DNA from: Ligustrum vulgare
Taxonomy: Eukaryota > Streptophyta > Magnoliopsida > Lamiales > Oleaceae
DNA: 64,000 nt
Reading direction: 5' to 3'
NCBI GenBank assembly: GCA_963555705.1
Contig: OY743168.1
Coordinates: 20,094,139-20,158,138, forward strand
In this document: in pieces, positions 48,520 through 59,808 of the stretch
Layout of the letters: every line of letters starts with the position of its first letter
How positions within the stretch are numbered: position 1 is the first letter of the stretch
Notes under the pieces: model-generated
The model's database searches: none
Told to the model about the DNA's origin: nothing
The model's input: only the letters and a program-made list of their open reading frames with translations
Program-made: the position numbers and the translations under genes

Positions 48520-49801
48520 TGATGGTGCCTCGGTAAATGTGATTTACGGGGTAACGTTTGATAAAATGGGGATAAGCACTCCCCTTATTCCGGTCCCGGA
48601 TCCAATAAATGGATTCACGGGAGACAGCATAACCCCCAGAGTGTCCATAACCCTAATAACTGAGGTGGGGCAAGCACCAACTATTTCCAGAGTCCCCATG
48701 GAATTTTTGGTTGTGGACAAAATATCCTCCTATCATGGCTCAATTGGGAGACCAGGTCTCATTGACTTGGGGGCTGCAACGCATACGAAATACATTTGCA
48801 TGAAATTCCCCACGGAGCATGGCGTTGCAATTGTAAGGGGAAGCCAAACTGAGTCGCGGGCCTGTTACACGAATGCAATCCGAAAGTTTCAAAATCGAAG
48901 CTTGAACATGATTAGCGATGTAGCCATGGTCGAGGCTGCTCCAGACCCTGAAAGATTGGGTAGAGAACTCTTTGAAAATAAGGACATCACAATGACACTA
49001 GAAGAAGACTTGAAATATCTGGACCCAAGAATTGCAGGAGACAATTGCTCCACCTTGGCAGAAAGGCTAGAATGCTTCGACGTAGACCCACACGACCCAA
49101 TTAAGGAATTGCAGATTGGGTTGGATTCACCAATTGAATACAAAGATCAATTGAAGAATTTCTTACTTAAATATCTCGATGTATTCGCGTGGAAGCATGG
49201 AGACATGGTTGTGATTGATCCTAAAGAGGCCTGCCACAGACTCCGGATTGACCCTCGAAGCCCCGGGCATAGGCAGAAGAGAAGACCCATGAGTTCAGAC
49301 AAATATGAGGCCTTGAAAGACGAGGTCACGAAGCTGTTGAAAAATGGCTTCATCAGAGAATCCCGCTATCCGAAGTGGGTATCAAACCCTGTGTTGGTAC
49401 CAAAACACAATGGAAAATTGAGGGTATGTATTGATTTTTCAAACTTGAACCAGGCATGTCCAAAAGACAGTCTCCCACTGCCCCGGATCGATCATTTGGT
49501 TGACTCAACAGCAGGGCATGAACTGCTAAGCTTCATGGATGCCTACTTCGGGTACAATCAAATCCCCATGTGTGAATCGGACGAGGAGCATACTTCGTTT
49601 ATAACAGATAGAGGACTCTATTGCTACAAAGCAATGCCATTCGGCTTGAAAAACGCGGGAGCTACCTATCAAAGGCTGGTGAATCGCATGTTTTTAGAAC
49701 AATTGGGAAACACCATAGAGGTGTATGTCGATGACATTTGGTCAAGAGCATGGTCGCCGCGGATCATATCCGCCATTTATCAGAAACCTTCGAGGTGTTG
49801 A
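48508..49801 (+). pseudogene. Protease and reverse transcriptase of element 2, broken
   Basis: The frame enters directly from the LTR fragment. The protease active site reads TVDDGASVNVI at about 48516-48548, and IGRPGLIDLG is the later conserved block. RT follows from about 49300: NGFIRESRYPKWVSNPVLV, KLRVCIDFSNLNQACPKDS, PLPRIDHLVDSTAG, MDAYFGYNQIPM, MPFGLKNAGATYQRLVN and the catalytic VYVDD. A frameshift right after YVDD (about 49737) ends the frame at 49801. The LTR supplies the N-terminal residues, so no proper protease start remains. Confidence 0.88.
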
Positions 49802-51215
49802 GGAAATATCGAATGAAGCTCAATCCAGCGAAGTGTGCATTTGAGGTAGCGTCTGGAAAGTTTCTTGGATTCATGGTGAATAAGAGAGGAATCGAAGCTA
49901 ATCCCAACAAAATCAACACTTTGTTGAACATGCAATCGCCTCGAAGTCCAAAAGAAGTGCAAAGCTTAACGGGGAGAATTGCGGCCTTGAATCGATTCGT
50001 CTCCAAATCTACTAACAAATGCTTGCCATTTTTTAAGGTCCTCAAAGGGGGAAAGCGATTCCAGTGGACACCGGAATGTGAACAGGCTTTCTCCGACCTT
50101 AAAGCATCTTCGGGACGGCCCCCATTGCTATCAAAGCCAAAGGCCGGCGAGCCTCTCTACTTGTATTTGACTGTATCCAAAGAGGCTGTTAGCTCAGTGT
50201 TGATCAGAGAAGAGGATGGGAATCAGTTCCCAGTGTACTATGTGAGCAAAGCCATGTTAGATGCGGAGACACGATACCCAGACATGGAGAAACTCGCCCT
50301 CTCGTTACTCACATCCTCTCGCAAACTTCGTCCCTACTTTCAAGCACACTCAATATGCGTGCTCACCAACTTTCCCATGAGACAAGTGTTGCAAAAACCA
50401 GACGCATCTGGAAGGCTACTGAAATGGGCAAAGAAATCAGCCAGTTCGACCTACATTATATGCCTCGGACCGCTGTAAAGGGCCAAGCGCTGACGGACTT
50501 TGTAGTTGAATTCACACATCCCCCTGAGGTTGAAATGGTAGATAATACGAATGATAGCCCAGATGACAGCCAAGAGTGGAAATTGTTCGTTGATGGGTCC
50601 TCGGCTGATGGGCGATCCGGCGCAAGGATATTGTTAGTAAGCCCAAAGGGGTTTAAATTACACAGCGCAATCCGCTTCGAATTCAAAGCCTCAAACAATG
50701 TTGCCAAATACGAGGCGTTATTAGCCGGGTTAAGACTTGCGAAAACCTTAAAGGTTAAATCTGTAGTGGCCAATAGCGATTCGCAGCTTGTTGTGAGTCA
50801 ATTCAACGGGCAATTTTCTGCCAAAGAACCTTTTATGGTCGCTTACTTGAAGAAAGTAAGAGATTTGGCTGTGCACTTCAGAAAAATGGAGTTGCAACAC
50901 ATCCCCAGAACAGAAAATTACAACGCCGATGCGTTGTCCAAATTAGCAAGCAGTAGCGATTCAGAGTTACACAATCTAATCCCAGTTGAGCGCATGTTGA
51001 CTTCATCTATTGAGCCAGGACCGGAGATTTTGGCGATTGAAGAAGAGGGATCCTGGATGAACCCCCCGGTCGCATATTTGAAGCACCAAACAGTGCCAAA
51101 TGAGCCGGAGGCAACTCGGAAATTACAAAAATATGCTGCAAATTTCTTGCTCTTGGATGATCTACTTTATAAACGAAGCTACACCTCTACGTTACTAAGA
51201 TGTGTGGGGGCCTGA
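49738..51215 (+). pseudogene. RT thumb, RNase H and archaeal-type RNase H of element 2
   Basis: 49738-50478 carries the RT end (MKLNPAKCAFEVASGKFLGF, QSLTGRIAALNRF) and gypsy RNase H (LYLYLTVSKEAVSSVLIREE, YYVSKAMLDAETRYPDMEKL). A frameshift near 50450 leads to 50355-51215 in another frame. That frame has KLFVDGSSADGRSGARILLV, KYEALLAGLRLAK, ANSDSQLVVSQFNG and ENYNADALSKLA, an archaeal-like RNase H. Next is the start of the integrase linker (LLYKRSYTSTLLRC). Confidence 0.85.
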
Positions 51216-51670
51216 GGAAGGTCAATATGTAATGAGAGAAATCCATGAGGGCATATGTGGCAACCATGTCGGGGCGTTATCGCTAGCCCGGAAAGTCCTC
51301 AAATAGGGATATTTTTGGCCTACTATGCGAAAGGATTCCCATGACTTCATTTGCAAGTATGATAAATGCCAAAGACACGCAACCATACCACATCAGCCAA
51401 ATCACAAGCTAACTGTGGTTCGATAAAAAGATGGTTCGATACTACAACAAAAGGGTGAAGATTCGACGCTTTAATATTGGGGACTTGGTCCTCAAAAAGG
51501 TTCTCCCTTCAACACAGGAACCAGGAGTAGGGACTCTAGGTCCTAACTGGGAAGGCCCTTACAAAGTATTCGTCGAGGTGGTGCCTGGAACATACATGAT
51601 TGAAGACCTGTCTGGAGTACCCTTATACAATCCTTGGAATACAGACCACATTCGTCGTTATTTTCAATAA
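51200..51670 (+). pseudogene. Integrase remnant of element 2, catalytic core deleted
   Basis: The HHCC zinc domain survives in pieces up to about 51420 (REIHEGICGNHVGAL, ...CQRHA), with stops. The sequence then passes straight to the C-terminal module (VRYYNKRVKIRRFNIGDLVL, GPNWEGPYKV, YNPWNTDHIRRYF; 51431-51670). The DDE core, normally about 150 residues, is missing. The copy could not integrate by itself. Confidence 0.85.
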
Positions 51671-52780
51671 ACTAAATTCCTCCTCAATGATTGCAACATT
51701 ATCATATGATTTCATAAAACTGTGGGTCAGCTGCGTTGGAGATATTGCTAATGTTTACATTAGACAAACATAACGGATAAAAGGTGTTAAAAAGCAAAGG
51801 ACTTTTATCAGCCTACACTGCGACCTCTTCGTAAAAATTGAAAGGGGTCCATACAAATTTGCTTGCATAGGTCCTACAAAATGTGATTTAAGAAACGTTC
51901 AAATGATTGTCAAAATCAGATCTAACTGGTACACATAAATGCCTCGAACCACTCAGATCTAAGGGACTATACTTGCCATGTCATGTCGCCATATAACACG
52001 ATTGAAAATATTCAAATTTAGCCAAATGTTGTCGTATAAACCAAAATTCTTGGTACGTCAAGTTAGCTCATACGTACGGAGCGTTTTCTTGTGCGAAGTG
52101 TTGGACGTTTTCACAAAATTGTTGATACTCTCATACATACACTTAGACGTTTGCAACTATACATAAAGGATAAACATAAAAGTTCTTGCATGTCAACAGG
52201 TTCAAATTTGAACACAAAATTTCTCACCCACTGCAGCACTAAGATCCGATCTTAGTGAGATTTCCAGTCCCAGTTTGCTTACAATCATGAAAGAGCCAAC
52301 AGATTTAGAAGAACTAAAACGAACTGCAGCAAACGACACAAAGCATACAGGAATCCCTCCCAACTTTTATTACTTCAATAAAAGAACAATCACGTTTTTG
52401 CAAGGAACACAACAATGGCACAGTTTTTCTCTGCAGGCCTTTGTGACTCTTGCCCAAGTAGATACAAAATTCGTTTGCAGTTGACACCCCCAACTGCTAG
52501 GGTCAGATTTCAAGTTTCTCCCACCAAGAAACTCCCCCAAACTATCCATGTGACTGCTATACATGTGCTAATCTGATTTTTCACGTGTAAACGGTTCTAA
52601 ATACTTGTTACACTTACAGGCAAAATATGGATAAGTCATTTCATTCATAAAAATTAAGGCATTTACAAGTTGAAATGAGTGTTACAATATCAGGTGCCGG
52701 GGCACTTAAAAAAAAAAAAAAACTAACTAACTAAAACTAGCAAAACAATCAGCAGTGAAGCAAAGGCAGAAGAAGATTAT
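51671..52780. other. 3' untranslated spacer of element 2
   Basis: Non-coding DNA between the integrase remnant and the antisense gene. No repeats as clear as those of element 1. An A14 run lies at 52709-52722. Confidence 0.5.
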
Positions 52781-52904
52781 TGTGGAGGAGGGACATCTTC
52801 TAAAGAACCCTTGTCAGATGCATCCCGAAGGTCGGCAGGAGCATCTTGGGGCTCGGGGTAAAAGGCTTCAACGGAAGACAAGTCCAAGGTCAGAAAAGCT
52901 TCCT

Positions 52905-55563
52905 TCACGTCCTCCAAAGCCATCCTAGCCCTAAGTTCCCAAAGACCCTCTGCATAGCCTCGTACTCTGGGGTGTCTTCAAAAGTATCCTTGAAGTTCTG
53001 AACTGCTTTCGACACTTCTGCGTCCAGAACCTCCTTCACCCTGGCCGCTATGGTACGCTCCAAAGCCTCAGCAATTCTGGAGTCAATATGCTTCTCCAGG
53101 GAAGTATAATCTTCCTCAACCTTCTTCCTGGCCTCCAGCTCCCTCCCCAGTTTCTCATTGACCGCCGCCACCTCAGTTTTCAGCTTCAACTTGGCTGCGT
53201 TAGCGACGGCCAGGGCCTCAGAGGCGATAGATTGTGCGCGGTTGGAATCATCCAGCTTCTTGCACAAGACCGCCACGTTTGACTCGGAGGCCCGAAGGTC
53301 ATTCTTCAGTTTGTCGTTGTCCTCCTGGAGGCGCTTCGCATTAGCCCTCTCCTCTGAGGAAGATTTACGGGGCTATGGATAGCTGGGCCTTGAGGTCATT
53401 GATCTCCTTGAGCATATTGTCCGCGTGCCGGAGAGCAGTCTCAGCATTCTTTTTGCCCCTCTGCGCCTCATTCACAGATGACTCCACCTCGTCAATAAGG
53501 GTCAATTCCCTGGCATTCATGGCCTTGGCGGCGAGTAACTTTCGGGACGGACTAACGCTGGAGGAGAAAGCAGACCAACCCTCTGTCCAAAACTGCTCGG
53601 TAATAAAGGCAGCCCTGGCTGGAGGAGAACTGGGGGAGTCAAATAGAGAAGGGCTGAAAGTGACATCTTTGGGGAGAACGCTTGTTTTAATATATTTAAG
53701 TTCTTCCGCCCCCTCCGGTGTCACCTCATAGGCCAAGCCTGGAATGGGCATAGAAGGCTCATCCTCCAGGTCTTCAATCATGGGAGGCGGAGGCGCAGAG
53801 GTGGATTCCTTACCCTTACCTCTTCTGAGTCTCTTCAGGGAGGCGGGCTCCTCCTCAGGGGCATGTTCAAATATGTCCTCGGACAAAGGAGGCGGCACTG
53901 AGGCATCCTTAGCCTCCCTGTCTCTCTTGGATCCGCCCCTGTCAGACCTTTTTCCTTTCTCCTTTGGAAGGACTCCCTTAGGATCGGCCACGTTTTCTAT
54001 GTTAGGCTCCTGAGGGCCCACAGGCAGCAGAGTAGGCGGTGGCATTAGAGCTGGAAGAGGCCCCTGAAGTTGGGCCGTAGACGCCTCGGAGACCTCCTTT
54101 ACCACCCCAACTTGCAGGTTGGCCAACTCCGCCTTCTGTTTCCTTTCAACTTCACTGCCATGGCGAAGTGTAGGGGGAATCTTCGTGGCCATGAGACCCT
54201 TCAAAGAAATCTTTGGAAAATCCTTAGAACCTAGCAAGAAAAAGAGGGAAATGAGGTTACGAACAGAAAAAGAATGAGATATAAAAGCAGTAACAAAGCA
54301 AACTCACCCATGGCTCGCATAAGACTGTGTTTAACAAACAACTTGTTTTGCTGAATGACCCCTTGAAAGGTACCCTTGTAAGCGAACAAGCGCCTCACTG
54401 CCGCTAGGTCTGCGTCGGGGAGGAGGTGAGCGAAAGTGTCCCCTACCATAAACCGATGACATATTAGTAAGCAACCAAGAAAATTGAATGGAAATTAAAG
54501 GAGCATAGGACGCGTGATGCTTAAAGACTCTAAAACAAGTGCAAGACTCACTAGGTATGAAAAGAGTTCGGGGAACGGTAATTTCTGGACTAGGGTCCAC
54601 AGGGGAACTCTGCCACTCTCCAGCAACCCAGAACCACTGGTTCCTCCAGTTCTTTATTGAGGTAGGGTGACCTGTGATAACGGGAGGATAAGAGCCCCTG
54701 GGAGACAAGTAGTACCAATCCTTGACGTCCGACCTCACATCCCTCTCCCTTCTAACCGATTTCTTCAAATTATAGAGAGTGTGAATGATGTACAGTGAGA
54801 TCAGATGATCAGGGTTGACCTCTTGCCACACCAACCAAGTGCCCACAGCCTGTGTCCAAAAATTGGGGGCCAGTTGGTAGGAGCACAGGTTGTAGCTCCT
54901 AAGTAGTGCCCTGAAGAAGGGGTGCAGGGGAAGCCTCATCCCGCAAGAAAGGGCATCGTAGTATATGGCCGCCTGGCCCGGAGGAGGGCTGCAAGGTCGG
55001 AAAGATGGTGTAGGATGCACCAATTGGACCCCTTCTGGTAGCCTGAATTTTTCCGAAGCCCCGGCTAAATCAACCCTTCGAATTTCGGTGGAGACCTCAC
55101 TGTTTTCCCATGACTCTGGGTTTGGATCAGGATCGACGTGGTAGCCTGAAACCTTGTTAACTTGGTCGACCCACTCCTCTACTTGAGCAACCTCCTCTGC
55201 AGACAAACCCAATTCTTCCCTATGTGCCCTAAAAGGGGCCCTAACGGTCAAACCAAGGTCCTGGTGACCAGAAGAAGGGCCGACCGTCCTTTCTCTCCTC
55301 AGATCCCAATCTCGTTTGCTCCGAAGCTCTGCCAAAGATGCCTCCTCTTCGGATGACAGATGAGCCATGTAAGTCTGATGTTTATCTTCTTCGCTGTCAG
55401 AATCACTCAAATAGATTATGCCACTGTTTTTTCTATTTCTCCTCTTAATCTGCTCCCTAAAGAAGCAGGAACTAAAAACCGATAAAGAGATGGGGCAGAA
55501 ACCTCTGACGGGAACCGCCATTGCTAACATCTCCTGTGAATCCGTTCCCCCAACTCTTTCCAT
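52905..55563 (-). CDS. Antisense accessory gene of element 2, three exons, frameshifted near its end
   Basis: Minus-strand gene between integrase and the 3' LTR. Exon A runs 55563 (or Met at 55521) to 54552, exon B 54442-54308, exon C 54230 down to a stop at 53365. The introns (54443-54551, 54231-54307) are GTGAGT...TAG and keep the frame. Exon A has an acidic Ser patch (IYLSDSDSEEDKH), then GMRLPLHPFFRALLRSYNLC and DVKDWYYLSPRG, resembling the 'putative gypsy type transposon' domain (PF04195-like). Exon C is Pro/Lys/Asp-rich with a basic motif LKRLRRGKGK, then coiled coil. One frameshift near 53363 cuts off the final coil (53276-52905, ARKKVEEDYTSLEKHIDSRI). Function unknown; such antisense genes are known from Tat elements. 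Confidence 0.72.
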
Positions 55564-56066
55564 TTTTCTTTTGTTTTAAAGGTGGGTCACATTCAATGAA
55601 AGAAAAGCAAGGTGCAAAAGCAAAATTTTCAAACCCACAAAAAAAAAAAAAAAAAACTAGAAATAGAAAAATCTCGCATATACAGAGACCAAGAGGTTTA
55701 CCTTCAGATGACGAATGCTTGAAATCGCGTACTGGGAATGAAGAACTTACCGGTAAAGAAACTGTGGAACAGTAAAGGCGGACGCTGGGTAGAAAGCCCT
55801 TGGGGAGAAAACTCGAAACTTGCAGGAAAAGAGTATCGCTACGAAGACTCTTAGAAAGTGGTAAAAGGGGAAATAATGAAACGAAGAACGATTTATAGGG
55901 ATCCCAACGATCTAGGTTCATCGATTTTTGTGAGCCGTATGATTAATGTGGTTAACCCATGCTTCTTGAGAAATGGAATAATCAAAACGCCAGCCGTCAA
56001 ATGGAGGGGCAAAACCGTTCAGCTACCACAGTAAGCGCCACGCGCTGCATAACGCTGCTCCCATCA

Positions 56067-56077
56067 CCTTTTATATA
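56067..56077 (-). promoter_or_regulatory. TATA box for the antisense gene of element 2
   Basis: On the minus strand the site reads TATATAAAAGG, a near-ideal plant TATA box, about 500 bp upstream of the antisense ATG and inside the 3' end of the element, 262 bp before its LTR. It suggests the antisense gene has its own promoter. Confidence 0.6.
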
Positions 56078-56321
56078 TTTCTTGGGAACTCAAGACAATA
56101 GCCCCTTTTATTAAATACGCCGCCTAAGATACGCACTGGCACGTCCTAAACCCTCACTCAGGAGAGAAACCGAAGCAGGAGGTCGACTTCAAGCCAAATC
56201 CAAACCTTCAAAAAGGAAAATCATCCTAGGCACCAGGTCTGCGACATCATACAAAAGCCACCATAACGAAGCTAGTACCTCAGGCGTACAACAAATCCTA
56301 CACGTCCATGAATGATCGCTT

Positions 56322-56338
56322 CGAATTTGAGGGACTAG
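56322..56338 (+). other. Polypurine tract of element 2 (weak)
   Basis: CGAATTTGAGGGACTAG lies directly before the full LTR. It is purine-rich but short. Confidence 0.4.
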
Positions 56339-56994
56339 TGTTGAATCCAGGCCCAAAGAAAGGTACAGTAATTCACCAGCAAGGGCCCAATAGAGGCCCA
56401 ATGGACCTTGACCCACGGATAAAGGCCTAAAAGTATCACCTGGGACGAATGTCTAGGTGGTACGACAAGCAAACCTCTTTAGCCGACCTGGTTAACGCCT
56501 AGCCGATGTGCTTTATACTCAGTCGGGGCGCTTTACGGCGTTGACCAGAGGAGAGATGGAGTTAGTGATGAGACACTGACATGCGTCCATCCCCTACGAA
56601 ATGTAGCAATGATTACGGTTGAAAAGTAAGGTTGTCACCTCCATGAGCTAGGGTGATGACAAGTGTAAAGTACGCCACATGTCGTGATCTGAGATAACAA
56701 GTTCCTCTATAAATAAAGCACGATTGTCTCCAGGTTAGAGGTTAGCAATTTCTCACTCTTAACAATATACTTCTCTCACTCCATTTTCTCTCTTTAACAC
56801 ACTTATATTTTCCGCACCCAATAGATATATTCGCCTAAAATGAGTACTGACTTAGGCATCGGAGTGCAAACGGAAGCCACCTCGGCCCCCTTTGCAAGCT
56901 GATTGTTTGTCCTAGTGCGCAGGAGATCCCCGTGTTCAAGAGGGAGGAGCTGAGACGTGTTGGTCCAAGGTCCAGCCGGATTTTGTGGTCAACA
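56339..56994 (+). repeat. Complete LTR of element 2 (internal)
   Basis: 656 bp from TGTTGAATCC to GTGGTCAACA. A TATA-like CCTCTATAAATAAAGC lies at about 56702. The U5 part carries CTGATTGTTTGTCCTAGTGC, which recurs at the right border. A PBS follows 3 bp later, so for the gag side it acts as 5' LTR, while for the pol side it is the 3' LTR. Confidence 0.9.
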
Positions 56995-56997
56995 TTT

Positions 56998-57015
56998 TGG
57001 CGCCGTCTGTGGGAA
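56998..57015 (+). other. Primer binding site of element 2
   Basis: TGGCGCCGTCTGTGGGAA, three bases after the complete LTR, and nearly identical to the site of element 1. Confidence 0.78.
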
Positions 57016-57059
57016 ATCATACTGCTAACCATGAAAACACATGGTAAAAAGCCACACAT

Positions 57060-57960
57060 AGAAAGGTTGGCCTTGAAAAAGGTAAGAGCTTTGAAAGATA
57101 AGTTGGTTGGCCTTGAAAAAAGTAAGAGCTTCGAAAGATAAGTTGGTTGACTTTGAAAAAGGTAAGAACTTTGAAAGACAAGTCCGTTAACCTTGAAAAA
57201 CTTTGAAATATAAGAGTGTGTTTGATAGGCGAAGTTTTCCGTGGAAAATATTGTTTTCCACGTGATTTTTCAACTTTGCGCTGTTTGGTTGCCTAAGTTT
57301 TCCATGGAATTCATTTTTCCACTTGCCTCGAAATCCGGTATTTTCCTTATTTTGGATGAATTCGTTTTCCCAGGGGGGGAGGAGGTTTTATTTTCCATGG
57401 AAAATCTTATACCATTTTCATTACGTTTGATCCTTTTTGTTGTTGCTAATTGATTTATTTTTTTTCTAAAAATTAACATTATTATTATTAAGTACAAACT
57501 TGTTAAAAAATGAAAAAAAAAAAAAAAGAAATATTATAATAGCTAAATTTTACTTTATTTTCCATAGAAAATAGTGTCAATCAAACAACAAAAGTTGAAA
57601 AATTCTTCACTTTTTCTACCTAGAAAATTAAACCAATCAAACACATAAACTTTCAATTCCCAGGAATTCAATTCCCTAGAATTCAATTCCCTGGAATTCA
57701 TTTTATTTCCACCTAATTTCCACCCTCGCTATCAAACGCAGCCTAAGTGTGATAACCTGGAAACATAAGTTTAACACCCTTGAAAAAGACGTAAAGAGCT
57801 TTGAAACATAAGTTCAGTGACCTTGAAAAAAAGGTAAAAGTTTTGAAACATAAGTTTATTCACCTTGGAAAAGACGTATAAATTTGAGATATAAGTTTAG
57901 TAACCTTGAAAAAGGCGGGGATTTTTGAATCGAAAGTCCACTCATCTTTGAAAGACGAGA
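57060..57960 (+). repeat. Leader tandem repeats of element 2, interrupted by a MITE
   Basis: Units of about 40-47 bp of the form GGNTG(A)CCTTGAAAAAGGTAAGAGCTTTGAAA(G/C)ATAAGTT occur three to four times at 57060-57205. Four or more diverged units follow at 57760-57945 (CCTTGAAAAAGACGTAAAGAGCTTTGAAACATAAGTT). The MITE at 57214-57743 split the array. The array lies in the untranslated leader before gag. Confidence 0.8.
57214..57743 (+). mobile_element. MITE, 'GGCTGCGTTTGAT' family, copy 3, TSD TAA
   Basis: 530 bp with ends GAGTGTGTTTGATAGGCG and CGCTATCAAACGCAGCC, flanked by TAA (57211-57213, 57744-57746). This suggests a PIF/Harbinger source. It is the best-preserved of three copies in the window and is younger than the retrotransposon leader it interrupts. 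Confidence 0.82.
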
Positions 57961-57984
57961 TAGGGTTAAGGAATTTCCCTAAAC

Positions 57985-59706
57985 ATGAACGAAAGTGATG
58001 GTGATGTTAACCCCCGTAGGGGAAGAAGTGGCCAACACAGCGAGGGCGAGGTTCCTCAAGGACTCCATGAAAACGCCAATGAGGAAGTGGCACGACCTAA
58101 CCCGCCTCTCCGGCACCGAAATCGCCACATGATGCGTGACATGACACGCATGGCGGCTCAAATGCTGGAGATGCAGAAGTAGCAGATAGAACAGACTGCT
58201 GCAATGAATGCCTTTATGGCCAGAGGGTATGTTATGAACGAACCCGTGATGTCTCAGCAATACCCACAGCCACATTATTCACCATCCGAGGCTGCCACTG
58301 CCTCATATTATTATCAAGATCCACAGGCATATGCCGAGGTAGAATCCGAGCCCTCCTACGAGCTAGGCCCGGAGCATGAAGCACATGAAGAACAAAACCC
58401 ACTCCCACCTAGACACAGGGAGGCTTCTCCCGCAAAATCCGGCAGTGTCTTCAGCAGAATAGGAGGGTTATTCAGGGGTCAACGACGGGGGCAAACGGAC
58501 CCAGGTCGGCACGATGCCGCAGAGCCTAGAAATAGGCGGGAGCGACGCACCGAAGAAGTCTTGTCACATGGTCAAATGTATAGGGACCAACATGGTACGG
58601 GAGCAGAAAGGTTGACATCAGCACATGAGCCTGGGAATAGGCAGGAAAGAAGAGCCGAAGCAGTTCGGACAAGATCTCGCAACGAGTTACCAGCCCACGG
58701 AAGGCTAAACCATGGCCATGTTTTGCCACCACAAAGGCAAGAGTATGCTTCGCCGCTCCACGACCAATACCATGGTCCAATGTATTCCGGTCACGATGAA
58801 AACAGTGAACTGCCCTCTTACGAGTTGGATGACGAAGAGGAAGTAAGTCCCTTCACATAGGGCCTCCGTAGGTGTCCCGTACCTCATGACTTCGAGATGC
58901 CAGAAATAGCAAAGTACTCTGGCCGAGGTGATCCTGATGATCACCTGTTAAATTACCGCGCCAGCATGGAAATAGCCGGAGCCACTCCGGCATTGAAATG
59001 TAAAGTCTTTGCTTTAACCCTTGAAGGAAGTGCCATACAATGGTACAAAAAACTCCCTCCTGGCAGCATTCACAGTTGGAGAGATATGAAGACGGCTTTT
59101 AAAAATGACTTTGTTTCCTCCAAGCCTGGCCAACTCCCGCTCCAACGCCTTCAGGATCTGAGGCAAGGAAGGGACGAGTCTCTAAAAAGTTACCTAGCTA
59201 GGTTTACTGAAGAGATGCATATCTGCGAAAATATCACAGAAGCGGAGATGTTTTCCGCTTTAAAAGGAGGGCTATATATGACTAGTATGTTTTGGAGGGA
59301 TGTCCGGAGCAGGAAACTAAGGGATTACAATACCCTGGTAGACCTGATGAAGGAAGAGATTGTATCGGAGGAAATGGCTAGGGCCAGAGATAATCATCCC
59401 CAAGGGAGATATAACCTTGGATATTCCAATGAAGCGGACCTCAAGAAAGGAGGAAACAAGGATAGGGTCGGCGGTAACCGAGGTGGAGCGATTCGCCCAT
59501 TCCCGGGGATAGGATCTAGCTTTGTCGCAGAAATCACGGAAGCTATCCCTCACTTGCACTCTAACACCCCTTCCCAAAATCCTCCCACAGCTCAAGGGAG
59601 AATGGAAAGTGGCCGAAGTGGAAAGCAGCCCATGATTGGAGCTTACTGCGCCTATCACAGATATTACGGTCACGCAACGGAGGATTGTAGGGAAATCCAC
59701 ATGTTA
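57985..59706 (+). pseudogene. gag of element 2, two amber stops, 3' end replaced by LTR
   Basis: One frame stays open from MNESDGDVNPRRGRSGQHSE at 57985 through 59706 except for TAG at 58180 and TAG at 58858. There is no frameshift. The N-terminal half is Arg/Gln/His-rich. The capsid domain starts at about 58897 (MPEIAKYSGRGDPDDHLLNY, ALTLEGSAIQWYKKLPPGSI, LQDLRQGRDESLKSYLARFT). The zinc knuckle CAYHRYYGHATEDC is present. Just after it the frame runs into the LTR right part and stops in it. The gag-pro linker is missing. Confidence 0.88.
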
Positions 59707-59803
59707 GCTGATTGTTTGTCCTAGTGCGCAGGAGATCCCCGTGTTCAAGAGGGAGGAGCTGAGACGTGTTGGTCCAAGGTCCAGCCGGATTTTGTGGTCA
59801 ACA
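59706..59803 (+). repeat. Right LTR fragment of element 2
   Basis: 98 bp from AGCTGATTGTTTGTCC to GTGGTCAACA, identical by eye to 56897-56994, followed by the target duplication GAAAC. The shared AGCTGATTG at the gag junction could be microhomology. Confidence 0.9.
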
Positions 59804-59808
59804 GAAAC

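Larger units (their letters stand above)
48220..59803 (+). mobile_element. Tat-type LTR retrotransposon with circularly permuted interior (element 2)
   Basis: 11.6 kb flanked by an exact 5-bp duplication GAAAC (48215-48219 and 59804-59808) inside a MITE. The order is LTR left part (48220-48519), protease, RT, RNase H, archaeal-type RNase H, integrase remnant, antisense gene, complete LTR (56339-56994), PBS, leader, gag, LTR right part (59706-59803). Gag follows pol instead of preceding it. The outer LTR parts together lack the stretch matching 56623-56896. Pol is frameshifted, the integrase core is deleted and gag has two stops. Likely origin: either a tandem LTR-int-LTR-int-LTR array with two deletions, or a one-LTR circle inserted into a solo LTR. 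Confidence 0.88.

Noticed and set aside
53375..54013. Plus-strand frames of 118 and 89 codons within element 2
   Set aside because: They lie opposite the antisense gene and are low-complexity mirrors of its Asp/Ser/Pro-rich exon C.
48220..59803. Two unrelated neighbouring retrotransposons rather than one rearranged element
   Set aside because: Outer LTR parts, the inner complete LTR and the PBS belong to one family, the TSD is shared by the outermost ends, and the host MITE is continuous across them.
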